Below, piece after piece: positions 17,403 to 25,433 of a stretch of DNA of 64,000 nucleotides. The stretch comes from Clostridia bacterium (GTDB lineage: Bacteria; Bacillota; Clostridia; Oscillospirales; CAG-272). The position numbers and the translations under genes were made by a program. The notes beneath the pieces are model-generated. The model was not told the origin of the DNA, searched no databases, and saw nothing but the letters and a program-made list of their open reading frames with translations. The stretch's first letter is position 1. Every line of letters begins with the position of its first letter. Location: the NCBI GenBank assembly GCA_017420755.1, contig JAFQOG010000023.1, positions 36,186 through 100,185 of the forward strand, given 5' to 3'.

Positions 17403-18563
17403 TTATAACTCTGGGATTTCAATTTCAATTTCTCTGCCGAGGTTGGCTGATTTGATAATACCATCAATTATTGCTTGGTTTATTACGATTTGCTCACTTG
17501 GGACAGGAGCCTTTCCACCTGTGATGATTGCATCAAGGAATGAACGGAGCTTTTCATAGAAGATGTCAGGAGACGCTAAAATTGGAATCTCGGTGCAAAC
17601 CTGAGAGCCAGCCATCTCGCTATATATTTTCATAGGTCCGCCAACAGAGCCATTCCAGCATTCAGTTGATGGAATACGGAGTGAACCCTTTTTACCCATA
17701 ATTATTGTGTCGCCAGGGGTGTCAAGGTTCATTGCCCACGCAATACGGAAGTCAAGAATAATTCCACCCTCTAAGCGAATAAAGCCAGCGGCGAAGTCCT
17801 CAACGCCAAACTTTTCTGCATATTCAGGATGCCATGTGTAGGTTTTTGGGTCCTTGCCGAAGAAATCCGATTTATATCCACTAACGGTTAGTGGCTTTGG
17901 ATATCCAATTGCGTTCAGAACCATATCAAGTGAATAACAACCAATATCACCCATTGCACCAATTCCTGCGGTTTCATCCTCAATAAAGGTTGTACCATAT
18001 GGGGTAGGAATTCCTCTTCTGCGTCCACCACCTGTTTGGATATAGTAAATATCACCTAAAATTCCGGACTCTACAATTTCCTTGATTTTCTTCATATTTG
18101 GGTCCATTCTTGGTTGGAAGCCGATAGAAAGGATTTTTCCACTTTCCTTTTCGGCACGGCGCATTTCAACAGCTTCATCAAGAGTAACTGACATTGGCTT
18201 TTCGCAAAGAACGTTTACGCCCTTTTTTAACGCATATATTGTACACTCTGCGTGAGTTCTATTATATGTACAAATGGAAACTGCATCAAGCTCCTCATTA
18301 TCAAGAAGCTCCTTGTGTGATGGGTAGCATCTTGCACCCTCAATTTCCCACTTTTTTGCAAACCTTTCAGCCTTGCCAGGAACAAGGTCGGCAAGTGCAA
18401 CTATCTCAACGTCTTCCATTTCCTTATATTTGTTTGCGTGTGCATCAGCAATCCAGCCAGTACCAATAATACCAACCTTTAGCTTTCTTTGTGATGTAAT
18501 TTGTTCTTTTTTAGGAGCATTTTTAAATTCATTCATAATGCTCATGCTATCTTTTTTAGCCAT
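17403..18563 (-). CDS. Gfo/Idh/MocA family oxidoreductase
   Basis: 386 residues. The NAD(P)-binding Rossmann domain begins near residue 27 with KVGIIGTGWIADAHANKY (GxGxxA), and the family signature CEKPMSVTLDEA near 135 contains the E-K-P motif. The alpha/beta C-terminal domain includes GDIGCYSLDMVLNAIGYP, where the catalytic Asp and His/Tyr positions lie. The family oxidises or epimerises sugars, inositols and amino sugars. The first ~25 residues are an unconserved extension. It has its own promoter; the neighbouring DUF6259-like and beta-helix genes suggest a sugar or sugar-acid substrate. Confidence 0.9.
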   Translation of the reverse strand: MAKKDSMSIMNEFKNAPKKEQITSQRKLKVGIIGTGWIADAHANKYKEMEDVEIVALADLVPGKAERFAKKWEIEGARCYPSHKELLDNEELDAVSICTYNRTHAECTIYALKKGVNVLCEKPMSVTLDEAVEMRRAEKESGKILSIGFQPRMDPNMKKIKEIVESGILGDIYYIQTGGGRRRGIPTPYGTTFIEDETAGIGAMGDIGCYSLDMVLNAIGYPKPLTVSGYKSDFFGKDPKTYTWHPEYAEKFGVEDFAAGFIRLEGGIILDFRIAWAMNLDTPGDTIIMGKKGSLRIPSTECWNGSVGGPMKIYSEMAGSQVCTEIPILASPDIFYEKLRSFLDAIITGGKAPVPSEQIVINQAIIDGIIKSANLGREIEIEIPEL

Positions 18564-18599
18564 AATTTATCCTCCAAAAATCTATTTATAGCTACAACT

Positions 18600-18629
18600 A
18601 TTTTACCATTATTAAAAACTGAATGTCAA
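18600..18629 (-). promoter_or_regulatory. Promoter of Gfo/Idh/MocA gene
   Basis: Minus-strand TTGACA (18629-18624), 18-nt spacer, TAAAAT (18605-18600). Confidence 0.75.
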
Positions 18630-18660
18630 TATAATCAATTAAATTTTGTGTTAATATTAT

Positions 18661-18692
18661 AAAAAGAACCGAGTCAAGCTCGGTTCCTTTTT
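18661..18692. terminator. Terminator of LRR protein gene
   Basis: AAAAAGAACCGAG-tcaag-CTCGGTTCCTTTTTT, read on the minus strand right after the stop codon; T-runs on both strands. Confidence 0.9.
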
Positions 18693-21600
18693 TATTCTCC
18701 ATATGCTGTATTTACGTTTGTAGCCTTCAAAACATAGTCTCCAGCTTCAACATCAAGGCTCGAATCCTTTTGATACTGAATGAATGAAATTTTATTGTTT
18801 GCAATAGCATAAGCTGAGAAAATAAAATTACATTCGCGACTTGCCTCTGTTGTCATACCAAGGAGCTTAACCTCAATGTGTCTGAAGTTTCTATTATTAA
18901 GTGCAATTTGGCATCCACGAACACCTTCTGCAAGCTTGTTGTTTTCATTAACTACGCCATATTTTTCAACATCTGTTGCTTCTGCAACCAAGAATCCAAT
19001 CTCAATATCACCAAGAATATCCTCGTAATATTGAAGCGCTTCCTTGTTTACTCTATAACGAGAGATGATACCTGTTTTTTCTTCATCAACTGAATAGCCA
19101 AGCACTATAATTATAGCCTCGCGCTCGATTGTTTCTATACAATCACAATCAGGACATACACCAATTTCCAAGCCGGTGCTTCCAAATCCATTTTCATAAA
19201 CAAGTGTTTTGTCGCAAATGTGAGCATCAGAAATAGCTGATATTTCCTTCGCTTCACTTTCGTGGCAAATTAAACAGGTATAAACAATTTCGCCAGTTGA
19301 ATCTTTGGTTGGCATACTTGTAATAACGCCACCGTCAAATACGTGCTCTTTCTTTTCAACTACTTCACTTGAAACAGTTTCGCCACAAACAAAGCAGGTT
19401 TCCGTTATTGAGCCAGCTTGTGTACAGGTTGCTTCTGTTGTTACAAACTTTCCACCATGACTAAAGGCAACGCTTGGGTGAACAACCCTGTCAGCACTAT
19501 TCGATACGTACCAAGCTTTACCTTCTCCGCAGTCCATAAATACTACCTTATTTATTCTATCGCTATAATTTTGCGCTTTAATAGCATTAGCGAATAAATC
19601 AATAGCGGCCGTGCTTTCCATATATATTGTTGTACCATTGATTCCTGAAAGAACCGCTTGACCAGACACTGTAACATATCCCTTGATATACAAGTATTTT
19701 GTGCCTGTATTACTTGTGAATTCCTGACCTAAGTCAAGTGCGGTTTCAGGGGTGTCACCACCCTCAATATATACGGTTAGCAAACTATTTGAATCATTAA
19801 ATGCAAATTTTTCGTGCAGGTCGCAGCCTTTCTTAATCACTACTTCTCTTATTAGGTTGCCGTTTATATTTACCTTACTACCTACATAAGTAAGAGCTGT
19901 ATTAAATTCATATGGAATATCATTTGATTTTGCTTTTACAGAGCTTAAGCAAAGTGTCTCAAGCCTTGTGATAGTTCCCTTGAAAATAAACTCTTCAAGT
20001 GTTGCGCCACCACCCATACAGAAGGTTTCTTGCTCAAGAGCGGTAACGCCCTTACCAACAACTATGTTTTTAAGCGTTGAAATATCACCGAAGCATCCAG
20101 CACCCGAGCCGCCTGCAATTCTTGTAACAGTATCGGGAATATAGATGCTTTTTATTGATTTAGCCTTAAAGCCCTTTATTGTTTTTACCTCTACCAAATT
20201 TCCATCAACCATAGCATATGATGGGAAGTAAATTACTGCATTATTAAATTCAGCAGCGCCCGGAGTTGCAACACCATTTGCGTCAACTGTAACGTACTGC
20301 ATTGTTGCATCAAACAAGCCATATCCCTCAATATAGCACTTATTAACAAGGCTAATTTCCTCAGTATCTACAGCTTGATTGCAAAACTCACAAACTTTTG
20401 TGATTGTTAGGTAGCCATCTCTTGAAATTTGATAGTTCTCTAAGGTTGCACTGTGCTTAATATTTGAAATAAAGTGTGCTGATTCGCCATAGCCACAAAC
20501 AGTACAAATGTATTCGTAGTAGCCGTTTGATTGGCAGGTTGGCTCTTTAATTATAGTTTCATATACGTGCTTGCCGTATTCTGAGCCTTGAAAAACAACA
20601 TCCTCGTGTCCACATGCATAGCAAACATATGCTTCTTTTTCATAGTTTGTACAGTTAGGGAGTGAATGAATTGTTTCGCTTGTATATGCATGTTCACCCT
20701 CGCCCTTATATGTAATTGTTCCATCTCTTTTAGCAGTATAGCATTTTAATTCTTCGCACTCATAGAAGATAACTGCTTCCATTCTTTCATTACCGCTTTT
20801 TTCAGCAGCTGTTGAAACAAGTCCTTCAATCATTTCATATGTTGGCATATAAACGCTTGTTGAATTCGAAGAAAATACGTGATTTTGATTCGCTTCAACT
20901 GCACCTGTAAAGATGATTTTCATTCCGCCAGATGCACCACTGAACAATTCTTGTGGTAGCTGTCTTACCGTACCTTTTGCAACCTTAATTACTACCTGCT
21001 CAAAGCTTGTGCCGTTAAAGCAACGATAGTTAAGCACGCAATTTTCAGGAACGACAATTGAGCCATTTGCCTTACTTGAAACAAATGCATTTGGACCGAT
21101 ATATTCAACATTTGGAGATAAGGTAATGCTTGTTTCATTTAAAATAGTTGCTCCATTAAAAGCAAGCTCTTCAAAGCGAATTACCTCTGACAAATCAAGC
21201 TCCATCGCTGTCATGCCACCACTCGATGGTGAGCAGCTATTAAATGCATATACACCAATAGTTGTTGGCTTTGATTTGCAAACAAAAACCTCAAAGCCGC
21301 TTGAACCACTAAAGGTTTCTCTTTCAAAGGTTGAAAGACCTGAGCCGATATATGCCTTTGTAATTGTTGAGTTGCCAAATGTACCTTTTCTATCGCCACC
21401 AGCAATAGAGGTAACGCTATCTGGAACGTAAATGTTATAGCTTAAGCTTTGGAACAAATTGGAGTTGATTTTTGTAAGTGCATATGTTGTTCCTTCGTAG
21501 GTTACGCTTGATGGAAATACCAAGTCGCCGCCAGCAAATGAGCCTCTGCCAGAAACTGCGGCTGTATTAGTTTCGTCATCAAGAGTATAAACAAGACCAC

Positions 21601-21766
21601 TTGTAGGGGATGGAATAGTTACCCCGTCAAGTCCTGCAATTGTACATTCACCGAGTACAAGATTAGTTCCATCATCTGTAATTTGGGTTGCCGCACCAAC
21701 AGAAAGTGCAAAAACAGCCAAGAGCGATAATGTTAGAACTACAAATATTGCTAATTTCTTTTTCAT
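18692..21766 (-). CDS. Secreted leucine-rich-repeat (BspA-type) protein with Cys-pair modules
   Basis: 1024 residues with a classical signal peptide (MKKKLAIFVVLTLSLLAVFALSVGAA). Two blocks of BspA/LRR_5 repeats are visible, about 40-350 and 480-760, with turns such as LYIPDSVTSIAGG and IYIPDTVTRIAGG. Between and after them lie C-x2-C modules: CYACGHED, CTVCGYGE, CEFCNQ, CFVCGE, CLICHE and CPDCDC. No LPxTG or other anchor is seen at the C-terminus, so the protein may be secreted or held non-covalently. BspA-type proteins are common adhesion or host-interaction proteins of gut Clostridia. Monocistronic. The role of the Cys modules (metal ribbons or disulfides) is not known. Confidence 0.85.
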   Translation of the reverse strand: MKKKLAIFVVLTLSLLAVFALSVGAATQITDDGTNLVLGECTIAGLDGVTIPSPTSGLVYTLDDETNTAAVSGRGSFAGGDLVFPSSVTYEGTTYALTKINSNLFQSLSYNIYVPDSVTSIAGGDRKGTFGNSTITKAYIGSGLSTFERETFSGSSGFEVFVCKSKPTTIGVYAFNSCSPSSGGMTAMELDLSEVIRFEELAFNGATILNETSITLSPNVEYIGPNAFVSSKANGSIVVPENCVLNYRCFNGTSFEQVVIKVAKGTVRQLPQELFSGASGGMKIIFTGAVEANQNHVFSSNSTSVYMPTYEMIEGLVSTAAEKSGNERMEAVIFYECEELKCYTAKRDGTITYKGEGEHAYTSETIHSLPNCTNYEKEAYVCYACGHEDVVFQGSEYGKHVYETIIKEPTCQSNGYYEYICTVCGYGESAHFISNIKHSATLENYQISRDGYLTITKVCEFCNQAVDTEEISLVNKCYIEGYGLFDATMQYVTVDANGVATPGAAEFNNAVIYFPSYAMVDGNLVEVKTIKGFKAKSIKSIYIPDTVTRIAGGSGAGCFGDISTLKNIVVGKGVTALEQETFCMGGGATLEEFIFKGTITRLETLCLSSVKAKSNDIPYEFNTALTYVGSKVNINGNLIREVVIKKGCDLHEKFAFNDSNSLLTVYIEGGDTPETALDLGQEFTSNTGTKYLYIKGYVTVSGQAVLSGINGTTIYMESTAAIDLFANAIKAQNYSDRINKVVFMDCGEGKAWYVSNSADRVVHPSVAFSHGGKFVTTEATCTQAGSITETCFVCGETVSSEVVEKKEHVFDGGVITSMPTKDSTGEIVYTCLICHESEAKEISAISDAHICDKTLVYENGFGSTGLEIGVCPDCDCIETIEREAIIIVLGYSVDEEKTGIISRYRVNKEALQYYEDILGDIEIGFLVAEATDVEKYGVVNENNKLAEGVRGCQIALNNRNFRHIEVKLLGMTTEASRECNFIFSAYAIANNKISFIQYQKDSSLDVEAGDYVLKATNVNTAYGE

Positions 21767-21801
21767 AAAAGCTCCTTCAAATTTTTTATAATTATACTAT
21801 A

Positions 21802-21830
21802 ATTTTACAACTATTTATTTCATTTGTCAA
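21802..21830 (-). promoter_or_regulatory. Promoter of LRR protein gene
   Basis: Minus-strand TTGACA (21830-21825), 17-nt spacer, TAAAAT (21807-21802); GAAGGAG precedes the start codon. Confidence 0.8.
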
Positions 21831-21841
21831 GTATATTATAT

Positions 21842-21876
21842 AAAACAGCCATAGTCAAATCTCTATGGCTGTTTTC
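21842..21876 (-). terminator. Terminator of the LURP-araM-HAD operon
   Basis: AAAACAGCCATAG-tcaaatct-CTATGGCTGTTTT immediately after the HAD stop codon. Confidence 0.9.
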
Positions 21877-22605
21877 TTAGTCTTTTAAAAGCTCACTGAC
21901 AACTATCTCAAAATCTCTATAATCGTCAATCTTTAAATAGTTAAAATCGGATTTATATACACTTTCATCATTGCCACCTGTACCGTAATCATCACCTATG
22001 TAGCAAACCTCGTTATGCTCTATTCCATTTTCCTTGCAGTATAGGTCAAGGGCATAATACTTATTGTATGGCTTTGGTGACATATCAAAGGAGGATGAGC
22101 CTCCAACAAAGACATTGTAGCTATCAAAGCAGGCAGAAACCTCGTCATAAATAGCACGGCGCTTCTTTCTATCAGGGTCAAATGCGAGCTTGTCCTCTTG
22201 AATTGCTTTTGTACCTAATATTGGAAAGGTTACGCAGCCCGAAGGATGAAACTCTACATTATTGCCACGAAAGCTGGTAAAGCCATATTTTTCCCTAAAA
22301 TATGTAACCTTCTTTTCTATCGCTTCCTTATCGGTTTCAAACGTTATATCCCTTTTAATATCCATTTCGCCTGTTTTTTTATTATAGGTTGCGTATTGAA
22401 GACCATAGTTTCCTACAATGTCTATGGGGTATTTGTCCATTTGGTTAAAAATTCTTGCAACCTGACCTGCGCCCACCATTATTAGCTTATACTTTTTAGC
22501 AAGCTCATCAAGCACTGCCCTGTTTTTTTCTCCAAGCTTTTCTCTATGCTGGGTCAAGGTGCCGTCTAAATCCATAGCGATAAGCTTAATTTTAGTTCTG
22601 TCCAT
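21877..22605 (-). CDS. HAD-IIB hydrolase, phosphomannomutase-like
   Basis: 242 residues. HAD motif I is AMDLDGTLTQHREKL near residue 11, motif II VGAGQ near 43, and motif IV CYIGDDYGTGGNDESVY near 205. The cap between 85 and 180 is of the IIB (Cof/PMM/sucrose-phosphatase) type, and GNYGLQYATY recalls eukaryotic phosphomannomutase and trehalose- or mannosyl-glycerate phosphatases. The ATG follows the araM stop by one base, with AGGAG inside the end of araM, so the two are translationally coupled. The neighbour makes sn-glycerol 1-phosphate, so a phosphatase acting on that compound or a derivative is a reasonable but untested idea. Confidence 0.8.
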   Translation of the reverse strand: MDRTKIKLIAMDLDGTLTQHREKLGEKNRAVLDELAKKYKLIMVGAGQVARIFNQMDKYPIDIVGNYGLQYATYNKKTGEMDIKRDITFETDKEAIEKKVTYFREKYGFTSFRGNNVEFHPSGCVTFPILGTKAIQEDKLAFDPDRKKRRAIYDEVSACFDSYNVFVGGSSSFDMSPKPYNKYYALDLYCKENGIEHNEVCYIGDDYGTGGNDESVYKSDFNYLKIDDYRDFEIVVSELLKD

Positions 22606-22606
22606 T

Positions 22607-23863
22607 TTATTCTCCTAAGTCGTAATTATACCAAAGAATAGTATATCTATCCTTTAAATCCTTTGCGTATTTTATAGCATTTTTAATTTTTTCATCACCA
22701 TAAAGCTCATAATATTCGCGTATGTCAAGCTCGCAAAGCGATAGCATTTCTTCAATTTCCTTCGCGCTTGGCATCTTTGATAGAATATCATTTATTTCTT
22801 CTTTATTTGCTTTATATATTGGTATTCTATTTTCTTTATATCTGCCTATTTTTTCTTGCAAAGCAATACAGCCATCAGCAACTGAGCCATATACTTCATT
22901 CATTTTGCTTATATACTCTTTTCTTGGTTCGTTATATTGCTCTTTTGGAAGGCTCTTTTCTAAAAGCTTTTCCCTTATTCTTGCAGTTGCAACCGTGGAA
23001 TAAGCGACATCTATTCCGTGTGGGAAGTACGGCTCATTTTTTACAATTCCCGTTATTTCAAAGAAGTGAGAAAGGTGGTGCTCACTGCCTGATGCGGGAC
23101 GAGAGGTTGTTGCAAAGCTCATCATTATTCCAACAACAATAAGAGCCTCTGTTAGCGCTCTTACGCTTTCCTCTTTTCTACTTAAAAGACCCTCTGCTGT
23201 ATTCAGAGTTTTTTCTATCATTTCATAAGTTGTGTCATATATGTATTGGCAAAAATATTCACCATTTACAACCCGAGAAAGCTCCCAGTCATTAAGTGCG
23301 GAATATTTTCCTATAATATCGCCATAGCCTGCTTTTATCATCTCCATTGGCGCAGTTCTTAAAACCTCGGTATCGGCAACTATGGCAAGTGGCAAACCAG
23401 CTGAAACAGTTTCCTTCATTCCCTTTAAAATCATAGCAGCACCGCTTGATGCATAGCCATCCATTGATGGTGCTGTTGCAACTATCATATATGGAATACC
23501 CGAAAAACGGGAAACGTATTTGCAAAGGTCTTGAATAACGCCTGAGCCGATTCCGATTATGAGGTCTATACCGTTTATATACTCATTTACCTTATCTATT
23601 GCTTCCTCGTCGGGAATAAGCACCTTGTCGCCAGGAAAAATCACCCTTTTTATGCTTTTGTCATTGATTGCGCTTTCAACGCCATCCTTCCCTGCACTAT
23701 ATGTATTTTCATCAGCCACTATTAAAATATTCTCATATTTTTTTGTGAGCTCCTTTAGATGTCTTGTCGCGTTCTTTTCGATATATACATTTTCAATAGG
23801 GCAAGCGTGAAATTTTCCACATGCTTCGCATTTAACGCCCTTTAAAATTACATTTATATCCAT
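22607..23863 (-). CDS. sn-glycerol-1-phosphate dehydrogenase (AraM/EgsA-like)
   Basis: 418 residues of the iron/zinc-containing polyol dehydrogenase fold. GIGSGVIQDLCKYVS near 105 binds NAD(P), and VATAPSMDGYASSGAAM is the segment characteristic of glycerol-1-phosphate dehydrogenases. Probable metal ligands are the Asp in KAGYGDIIGK, the His pair in SGSEHHLSHFFE and the His in FPHGIDVAYST. An N-terminal C-x2-C-x5-C segment (CEACGKFHACP) is an additional possible metal site. AraM enzymes reduce dihydroxyacetone phosphate to the archaeal-type stereoisomer; in Bacillus the product feeds a glycerol-prenyl ether. No PcrB prenyltransferase lies in this window. Second gene of a three-gene operon. 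Confidence 0.88.
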   Translation of the reverse strand: MDINVILKGVKCEACGKFHACPIENVYIEKNATRHLKELTKKYENILIVADENTYSAGKDGVESAINDKSIKRVIFPGDKVLIPDEEAIDKVNEYINGIDLIIGIGSGVIQDLCKYVSRFSGIPYMIVATAPSMDGYASSGAAMILKGMKETVSAGLPLAIVADTEVLRTAPMEMIKAGYGDIIGKYSALNDWELSRVVNGEYFCQYIYDTTYEMIEKTLNTAEGLLSRKEESVRALTEALIVVGIMMSFATTSRPASGSEHHLSHFFEITGIVKNEPYFPHGIDVAYSTVATARIREKLLEKSLPKEQYNEPRKEYISKMNEVYGSVADGCIALQEKIGRYKENRIPIYKANKEEINDILSKMPSAKEIEEMLSLCELDIREYYELYGDEKIKNAIKYAKDLKDRYTILWYNYDLGE

Positions 23864-23878
23864 AGCTTCTCCTTTATT

Positions 23879-24358
23879 CTAAGACAAATGCTCCCTAGAG
23901 CATTTCTCAGCATCTATTGAAATTACCACCATAAGAGAAATCAAAGCATCCTCTTCGTTGTTTACATCAATTGAATATGTATCCGTCCAGTTCCAAATCT
24001 CTTTTTTTATTGTTGCAACCGAAGCGCCTTCTGAATTTAATATGGTGTAATCCCATTCAATCCAGTTGCCCTCTATTTTCCAACCGTTGTAATCGACATT
24101 AAATTTTGGGCGAAAAAATGTTATCTCCTTCTTTACAACGCCTATTTTGGTTTCTCCTAAATACATTTCAAATTTTGGGGAAAATGTCCATATTTTTTGC
24201 TTGATAGTTGCAAGTTCATTTTCGTTCTTGTCATAAATTTTAAATTTATGACCCCACGAGGGCTTGCCCTTTACAATGTAAACCGTGTTACCGCTTTCGT
24301 CAAAAATATCGTAGCTGTCAAACCACGAAAGAAAACGTTGTTTAAACAAAAGCTTCAT
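23879..24358 (-). CDS. LURP-one-related (tubby-like fold) protein
   Basis: 159 residues; the start at MKLLFKQRFLSW is fixed by GGAGG 5 nt upstream. The sequence is a series of short beta strands rich in aromatic residues (SYDIFDESGNTVYIVKG, KFKIYDKNENELATIKQK, WIEWDYTILN), the pattern of LURP-one-related / YxjI proteins, which share the membrane-associated tubby C-terminal fold. No membrane segment or signal peptide. First gene of an operon with the G1P dehydrogenase and HAD phosphatase genes (15-nt and 1-nt gaps), which suggests a link with lipid headgroups. Biochemical role unknown. Confidence 0.8.
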   Translation of the reverse strand: MKLLFKQRFLSWFDSYDIFDESGNTVYIVKGKPSWGHKFKIYDKNENELATIKQKIWTFSPKFEMYLGETKIGVVKKEITFFRPKFNVDYNGWKIEGNWIEWDYTILNSEGASVATIKKEIWNWTDTYSIDVNNEEDALISLMVVISIDAEKCSREHLS

Positions 24359-24387
24359 ATTTTCCTCCAAATTTTTATTCTAAATAC

Positions 24388-24416
24388 ATTATATATGTTT
24401 TCATACTTGATTGCAA
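24388..24416 (-). promoter_or_regulatory. Promoter of LURP-araM-HAD operon
   Basis: Minus-strand TTGCAA (24416-24411), 17-nt spacer, TATAAT (24393-24388). Confidence 0.75.
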
Positions 24417-24428
24417 TACGTATAAATT

Positions 24429-24455
24429 AAAAAAGAGCCTTTTGGCTCTTTTTTA
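24429..24455 (-). terminator. Terminator of flavodiiron/ZIP/rubredoxin operon
   Basis: AAAAGAGCC-tttt-GGCTCTTTTTT, with T-runs on both strands, next to the rubredoxin stop codon. Confidence 0.92.
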
Positions 24456-24611
24456 TTCTGCTTTTGAGAAGCTGATTTTGCCGACACCGCAGAGTGGACA
24501 AACGAAGTCCTCGGGCAAATCCTCCCATTTTGTGCCGGGAGCGATGCCGTTATCTGGATCGCCTAACTCTTCATCGTATTCGTATCCGCATACATCACAT
24601 ACGTATTTCAT
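24453..24611 (-). CDS. Rubredoxin
   Basis: 52 residues; the start at [15 protein letters not shown] is set by GGAGG upstream, not the longer frame. C-x2-C-G near residue 5 and C-P-L-C-G near 38 are the four Fe ligands, and [16 protein letters not shown] is the classical rubredoxin loop. It carries single electrons in the cytoplasm, most likely to the flavodiiron protein encoded first in this operon. Length is typical of the family. Confidence 0.97.
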   Translation of the reverse strand: MKYVCDVCGYEYDEELGDPDNGIAPGTKWEDLPEDFVCPLCGVGKISFSKAE

Positions 24612-24656
24612 TTTCTTTTCCTCCGTTAAATTTATAATATGCCACACAATGTGGTT

Positions 24657-25412
24657 TTATCCTAAAAGATGGTCGAAGCCGAGCATTAAAATAAAGCCAG
24701 CAATTAAAGAATAGGTTGCAAATCTTTCGTTCCCGTGTGAATGGGTTTCCGGTATCATTTCATCACTCACAACATAAATCATAGTGCCACCTGCAAAGGC
24801 AAGTGCAAATGGAAGTATTGCCTGGGAAATACTTACGGCAAAATAACCAATAAGCGTGCCAACAACCTCAACAATTCCCGTTGCCATAGCAATCAAAAGC
24901 GTACGCTTCTTGGAAATTCCCGATGCTATCATCGGTGCTATTATAACCATACCCTCTGGAATGTTTTGAAGTGCAATTCCACCGGCTATTGTAAGGGCGT
25001 GAGCTGTGTTTTCCGAGCCAAAGCTAACACCCGCGGCAATTCCCTCAGGTAAATTATGTATAGCTATTGCTATAACAAAAAGCAAAACCTTGTTCAAATC
25101 CTCGGTTTTATGAGGATGCTTTTCGATATCCACACCCGTCATTTTGTGTAGGTGAGGCACCAATTTATCAATAAGATTAAGACAAACTGCACCTGTCAAA
25201 ATGCCCGCTATTGTTATAAGAATAGATCCCTTTTTATCAGTTATTGAGGGAACGATAAGTCCAACAATTGCGGCACATAGCATAACGCCGGCAGCAAACG
25301 AGAGAACGATATCGTTAAAGCGCCTTGAGGGTCTTTTAAAAACAAATCCAAGAAGCGAACCAAAAACGGTTGCGCCTCCCACGCCAAGCGCAGTTAAAAG
25401 TACTATTTCCAT
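24657..25412 (-). CDS. ZIP family divalent metal transporter
   Basis: 251 residues and eight predicted transmembrane helices. Helix IV has HNLPEGIAAGVSFG and helix V ALQNIPEGMVIIAPM, the two metal-binding signatures of the ZupT/GufA branch of ZIP transporters. The cytoplasmic loop between helices III and IV contains several His residues (VPHLHKMTGVDIEKHPHKTED). The likely cargo is Zn2+, Fe2+ or Mn2+. It lies 21 nt behind the flavodiiron gene and before rubredoxin, both iron proteins, so iron import is plausible. Confidence 0.92.
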   Translation of the reverse strand: MEIVLLTALGVGGATVFGSLLGFVFKRPSRRFNDIVLSFAAGVMLCAAIVGLIVPSITDKKGSILITIAGILTGAVCLNLIDKLVPHLHKMTGVDIEKHPHKTEDLNKVLLFVIAIAIHNLPEGIAAGVSFGSENTAHALTIAGGIALQNIPEGMVIIAPMIASGISKKRTLLIAMATGIVEVVGTLIGYFAVSISQAILPFALAFAGGTMIYVVSDEMIPETHSHGNERFATYSLIAGFILMLGFDHLLG

Positions 25413-25433
25413 TTTACCCTCCTTTTATTTATT

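Noticed and set aside
22607-23863. Glycerol dehydrogenase or alcohol dehydrogenase
   Set aside because: The ATAPSMDGYASSGAA segment and metal-ligand spacing favour the AraM/G1P dehydrogenase group over GldA.
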